Source of the DNA: Bidens hawaiensis
Lineage: Eukaryota; Streptophyta; Magnoliopsida; Asterales; Asteraceae
Direction: 5' to 3'
Length of the DNA stretch: 64,000 nucleotides
NCBI GenBank assembly: GCA_021521415.1
Contig: JAIQDT010009059.1
Coordinates: forward strand, 49,887-113,886
The notes under the pieces were generated by a model. It saw nothing but the letters and a program-made list of their open reading frames with translations. It did no database searches and had not been told where the DNA came from. Below are positions 1-11,141 of this stretch, in pieces. The position numbers and the translations under genes are program-made. Each line of letters begins with the position of its first letter. The first letter of the stretch is position 1.

Positions 1-274
1 TCTCTCTATCTCTCCTTCCATTGCAACTGCTTACTCTCAAAGAAACCCAAACCGACTTATATGGGCTTCCGATAATGATTAGACTATAATGGGCTTCGAT
101 TATGTATTTATATGCTAACACTCTGTTTTTGTGTTTAGGTTATTAATTTGTCGAAGAACAGGTTCTTAATAAAATTTCTCTTTTTCTTCTTCAAATTTAT
201 AACTTGAAATTGCTTAAAGTAATGAACTTTTATGCTAATTTTGCTTTGAATGTGTTTGATTGTGATGTTCAGAT

Positions 275-3200
275 ATGGAAGAAGAAGAAGAAATTCAACC
301 TAAATATGCCTTTGAACCAAAGCACAATATGTGCGCACTGCTGGAGGTCACTCCTGACAGTGAGTCAGTTGAGAGAATGATTACTTGGATGGCTAGATCC
401 AATGTGAGCTTTGCTTTCACAAAAGGCCCAATCATCTATAGAAATTATTCACTAGATTTCTGGTGATCTGCAAGACTTGTTGATGACATAAATAGGAAAA
501 GAATCGAAACAACTGTTGCAATCCATGAAATACATGTAACAGAAAGGATGATAAGAAGGTGTTTGCAGTTACGTGATGATGACCATAACCATATAAACTT
601 CAATATTGATCATTTGATGAGGATCTTTGAGCAGACGATGGGTTATCAGGGAACTGTCCATGATGGACAATTTCAAAAGGGGATGTTCCCTATGTTGTAT
701 AGGTTCTTAATTCACCATGTGATACATGGGTTTGCTCCAAGAAAAGGATCATGGATTCTGATGAGTCGTGATTTAGAAAATGCCACTGTTGGTATTATAT
801 ATGATCCGCCTTTCAATTTTTCTAAGATGATATTTGATGGCATGGTTGGAAATTTGAAGAAGGCAGAAGATGATAGATTCCTGCAATACCATAGATTCCT
901 ACAGATAACCTTTAACAGGGAATTACAAGATCTGCCCACAATTGGTATGACACATCAACTGCAGAATCCAGACACATATAGAAGAATTAGAAATCCGGGT
1001 GTTGCGAACATACTCAATCCCAACATTCCATTTGAAATATTACCATGGTTGTTGAACCATGATTTGGAGATTATGCCGGTGCCTGAATTGAGCTCAGAGG
1101 AGGAAGAAGGGGAAGATGATGATGAGGGTGATGACGATAGTTCTGAAGATGGAGATGATGATCATGATGGAAATGAAGGAGGGGCTGGAGTGGCCATGGA
1201 TGATGTTGCACTGGATCAGGGGGAGCAACTTGAAGAACCTGAACAACCACTACAAACTCCACCACACCAACCATTACCAACTGACCTACCTATTCCAACA
1301 CCACCACAATCACCATTACCCATTGACCAACCCATTATACCATCACTACCACACACTCTACCACATCAAACCACTCAAACCCCTACCCAATCCTTTCCCA
1401 CTAAAACATCAATTCACACTGATCCATTTATTTCAAGCCCACTTCATCCATAATCACCACCACAACCCATTATCCAAACTCAAACCATAAACCAAGAACA
1501 ACCTGAATATGAACATTTCTCTACATCACCACCTACAATCCCACATCTTGAAACAGACCTATTCCAAAGAAATTTGGACTTGATGTTAGAGAATGCTGAA
1601 TTAAAGAAGAGGAATGAGGAGGTGACCATGGAAAATGTGATGTTGTTAGATCATCTAGTAAGTGCAAAAATGAGAATTCAAGCCCTGGAGCAGAAGGTTG
1701 AGAAAACCTCAGCTGCCCAAAAACAGGGGGAGAATGTGAATATGACTGCTGATGATGTAATAAATGTTGAAACTGAGAAGGAAACAGGTGTAGAGACTGT
1801 TAATGGATTGACATGCATCCTGAATGCATATGATGATGGTAAGGAAAGTGATGAAAGAAATATAGAGGATGTTAATTATGAAGCAGATTCTTCTGATATA
1901 GGAGAACAAAATTATGATGTGAATGATGAAGTTATGAATGTGGTATGAAGTGAGGAGGAGGAAGAAATGAGAAATGAAGAAGAGACTGGAAATGATATTG
2001 AAAAGTTAAATGATAAAGATACTGATGTCTTGACTGATGTAGTAAGTGATAATTTAACTGACATTCAAGCTGATGTGATAAATGAAGAAGATGCTGCTAC
2101 TGAGGAGCTAATACTCACTGAATTTGAACAACATGAAAGCTCCAAGACTGTAGAGTATGATGAGGAAATGGATGAGTTAGATAGAGATATTGATAATTTC
2201 CCTCCGGAAAATGAAGAGGAAGAAGTGCAGAAAAGAATGGATAAAGGTAAAGAAAAAGTGACAGAAGAAGAGCCAGTTAAAGCTTATCCTGAGAAAGATA
2301 TTCTGTTTAAAGATGATGCTGAAGCTGCTGATGCTGCCTTAAAATAACATGAAAATATTATGAGAGAAACAAGGGAAAGGGAAATCCTGGCCCAAACTTT
2401 GACTCCAGAGGAGCTGGCAGAGCAGGAAGCACTGATCACTCAGGCCAATATTGCTAAAATGATAAATGAAGATGAGGCTGATCAAGATGTGATTAAAGCT
2501 TTGATTAATTTGAAGAGAGATGAGGAAGTAGACAATTCCTTAGCTGTGGTGGTTAGCATGTTTCAACCCCAAAGCCAACCTGAAAAGAAGTCAAATGAAA
2601 CTGCTGAACCTACCAATTTGAATACTGAAATGATGACTGAAGAGGAGATTATTGAGTTCATTGCCTCAATGGCTGCAAAGAAATGGGCTCAACAGATTGA
2701 AGATGACATCAGACAGAACACAGATGAATAGGAGTGTGTGGATGATCCCAAGTATGGAAAGAAATACTCAAGAAAAAGGGAAAAACCAGAATCATTTATA
2801 CCAGCTGAAGGAACTAAGTTTGCAAAGAAAGGAAGATGGGATAATCAAAATAAATACTTTGTAGAGACTCCTTATGATGAGGCAAGTCCAATCAGGGCAA
2901 TACCTTTGCAAACCTTAAGGCCTGAAGAACACATGCAAGGAGTGCCAAATGTGCCAATCCCAAATCATCCACCTTCTGATGAGCTCAAGATAGATGCAGT
3001 AAATGACTCAACTGAGGAGGAGGATGAGTCTGATGAATCTGATGATGATAATGACAATGATGGAAAAATTCCTGAAGCTGCCAGTGTTGTGTCTCCTCAA
3101 GTCACAATGACTGAGGAACAAAGGGCAAACATTGAGCTGAGTATAATGGAAGCTAAAAAGAAACATCCATTAGTTATAAAGCTGAGAGGGTATGGAATAA

Positions 3201-4935
3201 GTTTTGATACTTTGGCTGATATGGATGATGATCAGTTGCAGAAGAGACTAGACAGGGAGAGAGAGGTTCTCAAGAAAAAGATGGAACAAAATAATAAAGA
3301 TAGCCAGAAATACAGAGAATATCTCAGAAGGCATGGATACTCAGAAAAAGATCTAACACACTTCAACTTTGACAAACTTCAAGAACTTTACAACAGTGAA
3401 AGAGAAAAAGTGATAGAAAAATGTGTAAAAGAAAATGAAAAGATTGAAAAGATGAAAACTTTGAAAAAGAAGTTTGGAGGTATGTGTGGATATCTGCTGG
3501 AGAAAGGGGTAAAGCCTGAGATAGTTGAGAACTTATCAAGAGAATCAGTGTTGGACTAGTACAATAAATTCAAAAGAAAAGAAAAGATGAAGAGGTTACA
3601 AACTGAGATCTCCACTAAGCAATCTGAAACATCTGTTGAGCCTCCAACAAAGAAAAGAAAGATAATGACTCTAAGGGAGAAACAGAAGATTCAGGGTGAA
3701 AAAGAAATGATAAAGGAAGTACCTGCTGCTGATACATCAGTCCCAAAGGAAGTGAAGCCTGAACCTGAAGATGAACCAATTGTTCCTTGGGAGAATGAAG
3801 AGATGATCAATATTCTAAGGGGCATAATGATTAATCAAAGGGGAATGGATGAAGCCTCATTTGATGCCTTAGAAAAGGAAGATTTGAAAAATCTTTTCTA
3901 CATTCAAAAAGCTGATTGGGAAAAGGCTCTATGGGAAAGTGAGAACCCTAGAAGCTTTGTTGACGGAGTGTTTGTGCCTGCAGGAAAGTCAAACAATCCT
4001 GGGATACAAAAAATGATAAAAATTCTCTGGAAAGTGGCCGGACACAATATTGATGAACTTATTCACATTCCACCTGAAATGGTAGAGTCAATCTACATAA
4101 AAACTTTCAATTTGGGGCCTAGAAAACCCATGAAGTCTATTCCTTTCAGGCCGCCAATTTCAAGAAGATATCCAAGAGGTGGAAGAGGTAAATCTAATAA
4201 GGACGGATCTCAAAGAACAGAAAGACCACAATCTGATGTGGATCTTCCAAGAGAACTCTACCATGACTCTGTCACCGAAACACTGAAAGTGATTATGATG
4301 AGCAGACAACTTAGAGACATAGTTGTGAGGAGTGATGTTTATGAGTACACTCAAGAACAACTGGAAAGAATGGCCACACTCAATTTGTATGACTATCAAA
4401 ACAGAAATAAGATGCCTGGAAGACAAATGAATGATCTCTCTAAGTTCTTAAAAGGTGAAGCTGACAAGGGATTCAGATTCCTAAAAGAAAAAAGAAGTTG
4501 GAAAACTATCCAATTTCACAGATCTAAGAGGACTGGAAAGTTGAAGAAAATGGAAATTGCTGAAACGAACTACAAGATGAATGTCAGAGATAGGAATCTG
4601 TTGTCAAACATGAATACATGCATCAGTCTTCAAAGAAGAATGACACGCCCCAACTACACAATTCAAAGAAATGGCATCATAACTGAGATTGAATATAAAG
4701 AAAATGTTGATCATTATGTGCTGATAAACTCTGATGGAAAAGTACTGGAGATAATCAAAAGAGATGAAGACTTGACTTATTTGCATGATGAAGATCTGAT
4801 GGATATAAGGGATTTGGCATTCCAGAAAGTCACACTCACTATCAAATCCTTGATATTTTTAAGCTAAGAGCTGCATCAGTAATAGTTGACAGAAGACAAG
4901 CTGCCTACAATAAAAGGAAGAGACAAGACTCATAG
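275..4935 (+). pseudogene. Extra ORF of a Copia retrotransposon, broken by in-frame stops
   Basis: The pieces starting at 275, 548, 1574, 1967, 2360, 2738 and 3587 all lie in one reading frame of about 1530 codons. The frame is broken by stops at 464 (TGA), 1451 (TAA), 1946 (TGA), 2345 (TAA), 2729 (TAG) and 3557 (TAG). The N-terminal 250 residues match an Asteraceae family annotated only as hypothetical or retrotransposon protein: conserved FW, an IPNA-like IFEQTMGY block, FLIHHVI, and FNFSKMIFDGM near codons 185-195. After it come an acidic stretch (1095-1170), a Pro/Thr/His-rich stretch (1240-1450), then Glu/Lys-rich coiled-coil-like sequence with several KKRK-type basic clusters (for example near 3640). 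Near 4850 a small frameshift seems to move the frame, because another frame stays open to TAG at 4933. The start is the ATG at 275, three bases after an AG. Function unknown; it has neither RT nor integrase motifs. Confidence 0.75.
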
Positions 4936-5090
4936 AGTAGGCTTTATTTTGTAATGTCTTCGGACAGCTTTTGAATATGTAATTGTTTATGTCATTTGAA
5001 TATGTAATTTGATTTTGAATTTGATGTGTATTTTTAATCCTGTGTAAGTAACTGTAGAGGTGTTTTGGGACAGCTGAGGTGTTCCAATCT

Positions 5091-5099
5091 AGGGGGAGA
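5091..5099 (+). other. Polypurine tract of the left Copia element
   Basis: AGGGGGAGA lies after the extra ORF and just before sequence beginning TTATTGATTC, the expected place for plus-strand priming at the edge of a 3' LTR. The form is common in Copia elements. Confidence 0.65.
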
Positions 5100-5149
5100 T
5101 TATTGATTCAAGATTGGAATCTTCTCAACCTCTTCAAAAATGACTAAGT

Positions 5150-5720
5150 ATGGAACCGGGCACACCTTAGACTTCCAAGCAAGCTTTTACTTAGCCGGGT
5201 ACGATATTTTGTCTATCGGGCAAGGTTATCTTCTTGAAGTCTTCTTTAGTGGATATCCGGGCAGGGTTTGCAAATTAGTGTATTACCGGGCAAGGTTCAC
5301 TAGTTTATGCGTATCCGGGCAAGGATCACTTTATCAAGCAAGTCTGTTCTTCATAGGCAAGTAAAGCTCACTCCCGAGTAAGATTTAGGCTAACCAAGCT
5401 CATGAAGCCAAGTGATTGGAAAACCGGGCAATGTATTCTTTAATAATACAGTGGTCCAAGTAGGCTTGATGTTTTAATGGAATATCTCTAAGTAACATCG
5501 GGCAAGGTTCAACTCAAGCAAGGAACAGTGCTACCAAGCACACTTTGCTAACAAGCTATTCTCTAGCAAAGGGTTGAAGGGACCATTGAAGAACAAGGTT
5601 GCTTGTAAGGGTTTGTCGGGCAATGTCTGGCAAAGTCAAGAAGATTGAAGTCTACCCGGTGAGTATTTTACTTGGTAAAATACTCTTCAAGTAAAGTCTA
5701 CCCGGAAACTGATCCCAGGC
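5150..5720 (+). repeat. Dispersed CCGGGCAAGG motif cluster in LTR U3
   Basis: I count about a dozen related copies of (A/T)CCGGGCAAGGTT or shorter CCGGG/CCCGG cores: near 5155, 5197, 5215, 5256, 5286, 5311, 5424, 5498, 5615, 5656, 5700 and 5768. Spacing is irregular (about 20-120 bases). The cluster lies upstream of the TATA box, where enhancer repeats of LTR promoters usually sit. Confidence 0.6.
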
Positions 5721-5907
5721 ACACTTCTATGTTACCAAGTTCTGAAGGATGGAAGAGCACACAGCCTACTCGGAAAGACAAAACTGATGCAAAGCCTAAA
5801 CGGAAGACTTGTTTTACACTTAGGATAATTTTGAATATGTAATTTGAATATGTTATAGTATTTAGGGTTTCTATAAGGAATGATAGCTGTTAAGGTGGTG
5901 TCAGGCC

Positions 5908-5915
5908 TATAAAAG
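5908..5915 (+). promoter_or_regulatory. TATA box of the left Copia LTR
   Basis: TATAAAAG within CCTATAAAAGG is a near-consensus plant TATA box. It lies about 800 bases into the LTR, downstream of the repeated U3 motifs, so it probably directs transcription of the element from about 5940. Confidence 0.6.
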
Positions 5916-6239
5916 GAATAATTTAGGGCACGCCTCCTAAGGCAGACAGACTCATTTAATTCATAAAGAATATTTGAGTGTGACGGCTGTCTTAGAATAG
6001 TACGAACATAACTTTCCTTCAAGAAACCCTAAATCGATTATCCTTTTGTATGTTTAACTTTGTATGAATGGAAATCTTTTGAGTGAATCTTGTGTGTGTT
6101 AGTTACCTTGATTATTGATGGCACTGTTTATTATTGATTCCGCCTTTAATAAATAGTAATCTTTCTAAATATATAAACCCATCATTAACTCCCTTGTCGA
6201 CACATTTATTTGTGTGAGTTATGACATGATTTGAGTAAG

Positions 6240-6970
6240 ATCCAGCTGAAATCGGGGACCTGACAGTACGTGAACGATCTTCGGATATTGCACGTGTTAT
6301 TAAGGCAAGTATGTAAAGGACATGTATGTTACAGTAGCACCATATATAGGGACCAGACCCTAATAATATCTGTGAGGATAGGGACCAGAACCTAATAATA
6401 TTTGTGAGGATAGGACCAGACCCTTATAATATCTGTGAGGATAGGGACCAGACCCTTATAATATTTGTGATGGTAGGGACCAGACCCTAATAATATCTGT
6501 GATGTTGGGGACCAGACCCTTATAATATCTGTGAGGTTATAGGGCGGGAGGCTCTTTATATAGTATGGATAGTTATGCAAGTAAAATAAAGTATGAATAA
6601 TGTACACAGCTTCAGGCACGTGTGCAAGTATGCGAACAGATTGTATGTCGTATGATTAACTACAACTCACTCAGCGTAGCTGAGCTTTAGTATGCACGTA
6701 GGTGAGTAGATTGAGGCAGCTTGCATAAGAGGAGACACATGGCATGGACTTGAAGAAGCTGGCATCTCAAGGAAATGTTATGTTATTTTAAAGACAATGT
6801 TTTATGTTAAATGATTTGGAATGATCGTTAAGACAAGAAATATGATTATGTAATGAAATGGTTTGAATGTTTTTAATATTCCGCGAATGTTTTTATTAAC
6901 TCTGATATTTAGAACTGTGTTTATGAGTAAATCCAACGTTAAAGTGAGGAACCGGTAACGGGGCCTTACA
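6240..6970 (+). repeat. Gypsy-type LTR fragment (copy E1)
   Basis: The sequence from about 6640 to 6970 is homologous to 47300-47606. Both contain CTCAGCGTAGCTG, a GGTGAGTAG(A/G)-TGAGGCAGC block and an ACTCTGATATTTAGAACTG block, and both end in GGGGCCTTACA. The shared end marks an LTR terminus (TTACA, matching TGTAA at the other end of such LTRs). The left edge is a guess; no target duplication was found. Confidence 0.5.
6348..6535 (+). repeat. 31-bp minisatellite, six copies
   Basis: Six tandem units of about 31 bases start near 6348, 6379, 6411, 6442, 6474 and 6506. Each begins AGGGACCAGACCC (or close) and ends with ATATCTGTGAGGAT. It lies in the LTR-like segment, in a position comparable to the 36-bp array in the intact Gypsy LTR. 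Confidence 0.85.
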
Positions 6971-8523
6971 GTATGTGTGTATGTGTGTATTTGTGTGTAT
7001 CTATATACGCATTGTATGCATTCGAATGTGTGCATTTGAGTATATTAGGCAGCTGCATTTGTGTAAAATCACAGTTTGATTTAGGAAATTCAAACCGTAT
7101 ATTTTAATTGGGTAATGTTGTGTAAAGTCACAGTTGATTTAGGAAAGTTAAACTCTGTTTAATACATTATTGAGTTAGATTACGTGAATTAAGTTCATGA
7201 ACATAATTATTTTATAAACAAATTACAACCACAACATAAACAACCCGACCCATACACAACGATCTCACTTTCTCAGTCCATAAAGGAAAATTCGAGTTGA
7301 TTATTGGTTAACATCTTGGTAAGATAAAATAAAAATAAAACACATTATTATTAACACGAGAAATTAGACCCAAGTTTTATTCGTTTGTTTTTGTTTGTCC
7401 CTGTTTAAATGCTCTAGGTGGAGTAGCGAGAATAAAGAAAACCTTAGGAGGTGAAAGTAAAAGTTTGTCGTAGTGTGTATGTATATTGTTAAACTATGCA
7501 AATTTTTGATTTCATGTCAATTTGGTTAATCTAATACAAATAATCAGTTTGATAATCAAGATTTATGTTTAGTAGATTGTAATAAACAGCTTACAATAAA
7601 GGTCAACGGGTTAGAGATAGTAAACCCTAAAAAGTCAGCATTCGGTTGGTTAAAAATGTTGAAGGGAATATAGTTTAATAGACCGAGGGTCCTAAGTGCG
7701 TGTATTTAAAACCACTAGGTTGCAAATTGCAACGGTAGAACGGTCTTTTTGCATAAAACAAACTTTGAGTTCACGGCAGAATCCCGATTGAAAAAAAAAG
7801 ACCAACACAGGGACCTATCTGCGAAATGGTCACCACAGGGTTGAAATCTGCGTTTTGAGTTTCACCACAAAAACCATGACTACAATGAACTCCAAAACAA
7901 GGCTCCAAGCCACTACATGAATGGATTTCTTCTAGTCAACTAACCACCCATCTTGCTAGCCTCTCCCATTCCTCATTCCCTCAGTCACAAAGCACCGTCT
8001 TCATAAGCGAGACAAGCCACACTCCACCTTCCTTCCCTTTCCCGACATGGTAAGCGATGTTCACCATCAGGAAAAGGGTGTCACGTCACCCTTTGTTTTT
8101 CGTAACAACTTTCCACACCAACCTCTCTAGTCTCTAGAAGCATCCACATAGTGACCAATTCAACTTTTTTTTATTAAAGACTAATTCTCTTTCTTTTACC
8201 TAAATAACCCAGCACAGCTCAAATTTTCATATCTATTAGCAAAGTAAGCTAAATCGGTCTTTTTAATAAATAAAATCTATGATTATTCTTTATATAAATA
8301 TAAAAATGTATTAAAAATGCTAAAAATTTTATTTTATATTGAACCAAATTATAAATTAACTAAAACATCAACTAAAAAGATCTTATGAATCCATATTAAA
8401 AACAAAGTACATTTTTTAATCTTTAAGTTTTAATAAAATTTTATATCAGAATGTAAAAAAAAATAAAAAAAATCATACACGACTGTTTATATATATATAT
8501 ATGTATATATATGTATATATATA
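6971..8523. other. AT-rich intergenic relic, no gene seen
   Basis: It opens with a TG-rich simple repeat (6971-7000) and two near copies of a GTGTAAA-TCACAGTT-GATTTAGGAAA phrase (7062 and 7119). The rest is AT-rich with no supported coding frame or element end. A TA-repeat tract at 8490-8523 leads into the next MITE. Confidence 0.6.
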
Positions 8524-8908
8524 GGATGAGTATCATTACAGAACTCTTAAATTATTTAAGAACTTGAAGAAACTCTTAATAACTAACGTTTTTTATAAAA
8601 CTTTTTTTATATTCATGTTATTTGAGTGTAGTTTTATCAGTTTTATATCTATCTTTACGATTACAATTAAGAATATTAGTTTTTACACATATCTAAATTT
8701 TTATTTACGCATATGTAAGTTTGTTATTACACAAATTTTACACATATGTAAACTTGTGATTTACATATGTAATGAAAACTTTATTCTAGAAATATGATAA
8801 AACTACTCTCTAACAATAGTAATATATTAAAAAATTTTGAAAAAATAGTTGGTTGTTATGAGTTCTCAAAGTTCTTAAGTTTTTTGGAGTTCTGTAATGA
8901 AACTAACC
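8524..8908. mobile_element. MITE inserted in a (TA)n tract
   Basis: The ends are imperfect inverted repeats: GGATGAGTATCATTACAGAA on the left, and on the right the complement of a sequence reading GGTTAGTTTCATTACAGAA. They share ATTACAGAACTC, and TTAAGAACTT lies further in on each side. The 385-base element is non-coding and flanked on both sides by TA repeats, so the target duplication is probably TA. Confidence 0.7.
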
Positions 8909-9045
8909 ATATATATATATATATATGAAAGCAAATATAATATGTTATTAAAAAATCAAATTACATATGAAATAAAGTATTAGAAAAGAAAAATAAATTT
9001 TGATCAACAACCAATTAAATGTTGGCAGGTTTGAGTAGGGTTGTT

Positions 9046-9805
9046 CACGGTTTTGTTTGAAACTGTCCAAACCGTACATTGGTTTTATTTCGCAATTGGT
9101 TTTTTTTCTTATACTTGCGCCTGGTTGGTTTTATAAGTTTCAAACTGTAGTGAACAGTTGATTCACGCTTTATATAGAAAACCCACCATGTAAAACTGGA
9201 CCAGATCGTCATGTATATATTTTATTTTTTTTACATATATTTATATATTAAACATCGTTATTTTTATACTTAAGTTTAATATAATAAAAGTTAGTGATTA
9301 TAAAAGTGGGCTATGTTTTTCTAATAAAAAAGTACTTAAACAAGCTTAAATCCGTTCTCTCTTAACCTTAACCTCTCAAATTTTTTCTATTCCTCATTTT
9401 CCTTCCCTTTCCATTTTTAAATGAAACTCGGGAACACAGTTTGAAGTACACGGTAGAACCATGCCACTTAATATTTTTTTATACTTATAAATAAATAACA
9501 TTCCTGAATACCATGAATACATGATAATTGGTTTGTTAGTTCATTTGTAACTTGAAACACAATGACTTGTGTCTGGGTAGCATATTTTATATATTTGGAC
9601 AACTTTTGTATTTTTGTTATTATGAATTATATATAAAGCTCAAACTGTTAAACAAAACCGGAACCAAACTTTTAGTAACGTTTTTGTTTAGTTCGATTTC
9701 AAATTTCAACGTTTCGGTTTTTGTTTAATAGAAAACCGTTGCTAACATTTGGCTCCGGTTTAACCTAAAAACCATCAAAACCAGACCATAAACACCCATA
9801 GGTTT
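9046..9805. mobile_element. Possible non-autonomous TIR element
   Basis: The left end reads GGGTTGTTCACGGTTTTG. The right end, complemented, reads GGGTGTTTATGGTCTGGTTTTG, and both sides contain AAACCG/CGGTTT blocks. Such GGGTGTTCA-type ends are common in plant non-autonomous DNA elements. The match is imperfect and no clear target duplication was found. Confidence 0.35.
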
Positions 9806-9921
9806 GTGAAAAAAGAAATGAAAAAAAAATTGTGACTTGGATTTTGTTTTAAATTGTTTTTCTAACTAATCCTTATTTTTCGTTTGCAAATGTAGATGGA
9901 CTAACACTCATAGCTTTAATA

Positions 9922-10181
9922 GCATCATCAATACACATGTTTTTGTTTTAAACCGTTAACTTAGTATGGCACATCAAGTTTTAAACAAATATATAATAAT
10001 CTTAATTTCTTCTCAAGCGATAATTACTCGTTCTCGTTTCAAAACACCAACGCATCATCAGTACACATATTTTTGTTTTAAACCGTTAACTTAGTATGGC
10101 ACAACAGATTTTAAACAAATCTATAAAAATCTTAATTTCTTCTTAAGCAATTATTACTCGTTCTTATTTCAAACCACCAAT
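9922..10181. repeat. 130-bp direct duplication
   Basis: Two tandem copies start at 9922 and 10052, each opening GCATCATCA and sharing the phrase AAACCGTTAACTTAGTATGG. They differ at scattered positions, so the duplication is not recent. No coding potential is visible. Confidence 0.85.
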
Positions 10182-10230
10182 AATCACCTACTTTTCCTTT
10201 TATTTAATATATATTAATTTATAATTTCAA

Positions 10231-10534
10231 GAGCATTCACAATTTCACATCATATCCCCTATTTTGTGTGAGAGAGTTTTATAATGCAGGTAGTGATATA
10301 GGATGTTGTGAGTTGATGAGAGAGAAAATGCAGTGATTTTACTATATGTTTGAAAAATTATTGCTCACCTCCTATAATTTTTAATAGTTTCTTTATAAGT
10401 GGTTGTAACTGGAGTAGAGAGAACAGATATTGATAAAGATATAAGAAAGTATTACCTAATTGAAAATAAGAGAAAATTTAAGAATTTTTAATGTAATTTT
10501 AGGTTTAGAGATATGGGATGAAATGCGAATGCTC
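10231..10534. mobile_element. MITE with GAGCATTC termini
   Basis: The left end GAGCATTCACAATTTCACAT pairs with the right end, which when complemented reads GAGCATTCGCATTTCATCCC. The 304-base interior is AT-rich and non-coding. No certain target duplication; the superfamily is not decided. Confidence 0.6.
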
Positions 10535-10704
10535 TAACTATATTTTATATATAGTATATATTAAGTAAATTAAATAATAAAACACACATTTTCAAAATGT
10601 TACTATCAAAACATACTTTAAACTAAACTTAAATATATAACATTTATAGGAAACACACCTAAAAGAAAATAAGTAAAATAAAAATACTTAAGCATAAATG
10701 ATAA

Positions 10705-11141
10705 CTAAGCTACGCCATCACGTTTTCTTTTCGTCACACATAACTTCTCGTGCGTTGTTAGTTTTTCCACTCGTTTTTCAATGTATTGATTCATCCGTAA
10801 CTTAACATCCCCCAATGAATTCGGTTTTGGAGTCTCACTCGTTCCTTTTTGGCCCTTTGCCCCCTTTATCTTCTCTTTCTTTTGCCTTATTGGAAGAGGC
10901 AGTTCTCCGTACTCGGGTTCTATGTCATTTTACCCGAGATTGATTTTGAAATTCACAATCAACGTTGTGGTGTCATTTGAGTCGAGGTCGAATGCATAGG
11001 AAATAGACGTGGTATAGTCACCCGATTGCGATGTCTTTGTCCTTTTTGAAACTAATGGCACCGGCACGTGCCATTTTGGCTTGTTTTTCACAATATGGAA
11101 ATGGTGTTGATACTTGAAGTGTTGATTGGTCTTGTTATGAT
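10705..11141 (-). pseudogene. C-terminal fragment of a Myb/SANT- and NAM-associated-type protein (PIF/Harbinger ORF2-like)
   Basis: The minus strand is open from 11141 down to TAG at 10705 except for one TAA at about 10930. The translation has the order HFKYQHHFHIVKNKPKW, then a Thr/Ser-rich spacer (near TKTSQSGDYTTSISY), then PLPIRQKKEKIKGAKGQKG, then a helical tail (RMNQYIEKRVEKL). This matches the family hallmark F-(x)-HCW-(x)-LK-(x)-PKW followed by RPIG-KKAK, found in plant NAM-associated proteins and in the second ORF of PIF/Harbinger transposons. The upstream part is missing because LTR A abuts at 11142, apparently inside the reading frame. The TAA fits CAA mutated to TAA. It is a relic, not a working gene. 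Confidence 0.55.

Larger units (their letters stand above)
1..6110 (+). mobile_element. Copia-type LTR retrotransposon, 3' part (extra ORF plus 3' LTR)
   Basis: This is the 3' portion of a Copia element whose gag-pol and 5' LTR would lie left of the window. It reads as about 270 bases of noncoding leader, a giant extra ORF (275-4935), a noncoding tail, a purine tract at 5091-5099 and then an LTR. The assignment rests on the ORF family, which I know as an addition to Copia elements in Asteraceae, and on the purine tract with the Copia-like form AGGGGGAGAT. The right end of the LTR is approximate because no second LTR or target duplication is available for comparison. Confidence 0.7.
5104..6110 (+). 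repeat. 3' LTR of the left Copia element (end approximate)
   Basis: It begins right after the polypurine tract with TGATTCAAG. Its first 600 bases carry many copies of a CCGGGCAAGG-like motif. A good TATA box lies at 5908, and RNA-start and 5'-leader-like sequence follows. I cannot fix the right end; it falls somewhere between 6070 and 6240. ORFs read inside it are chance frames. Confidence 0.55.

Noticed and set aside
1071..1490. His/Pro-rich and His-rich frames overlapping the Copia extra ORF
   Set aside because: They are shadow frames of the GAT- and CCA-rich parts of the real frame, without conserved sequence.
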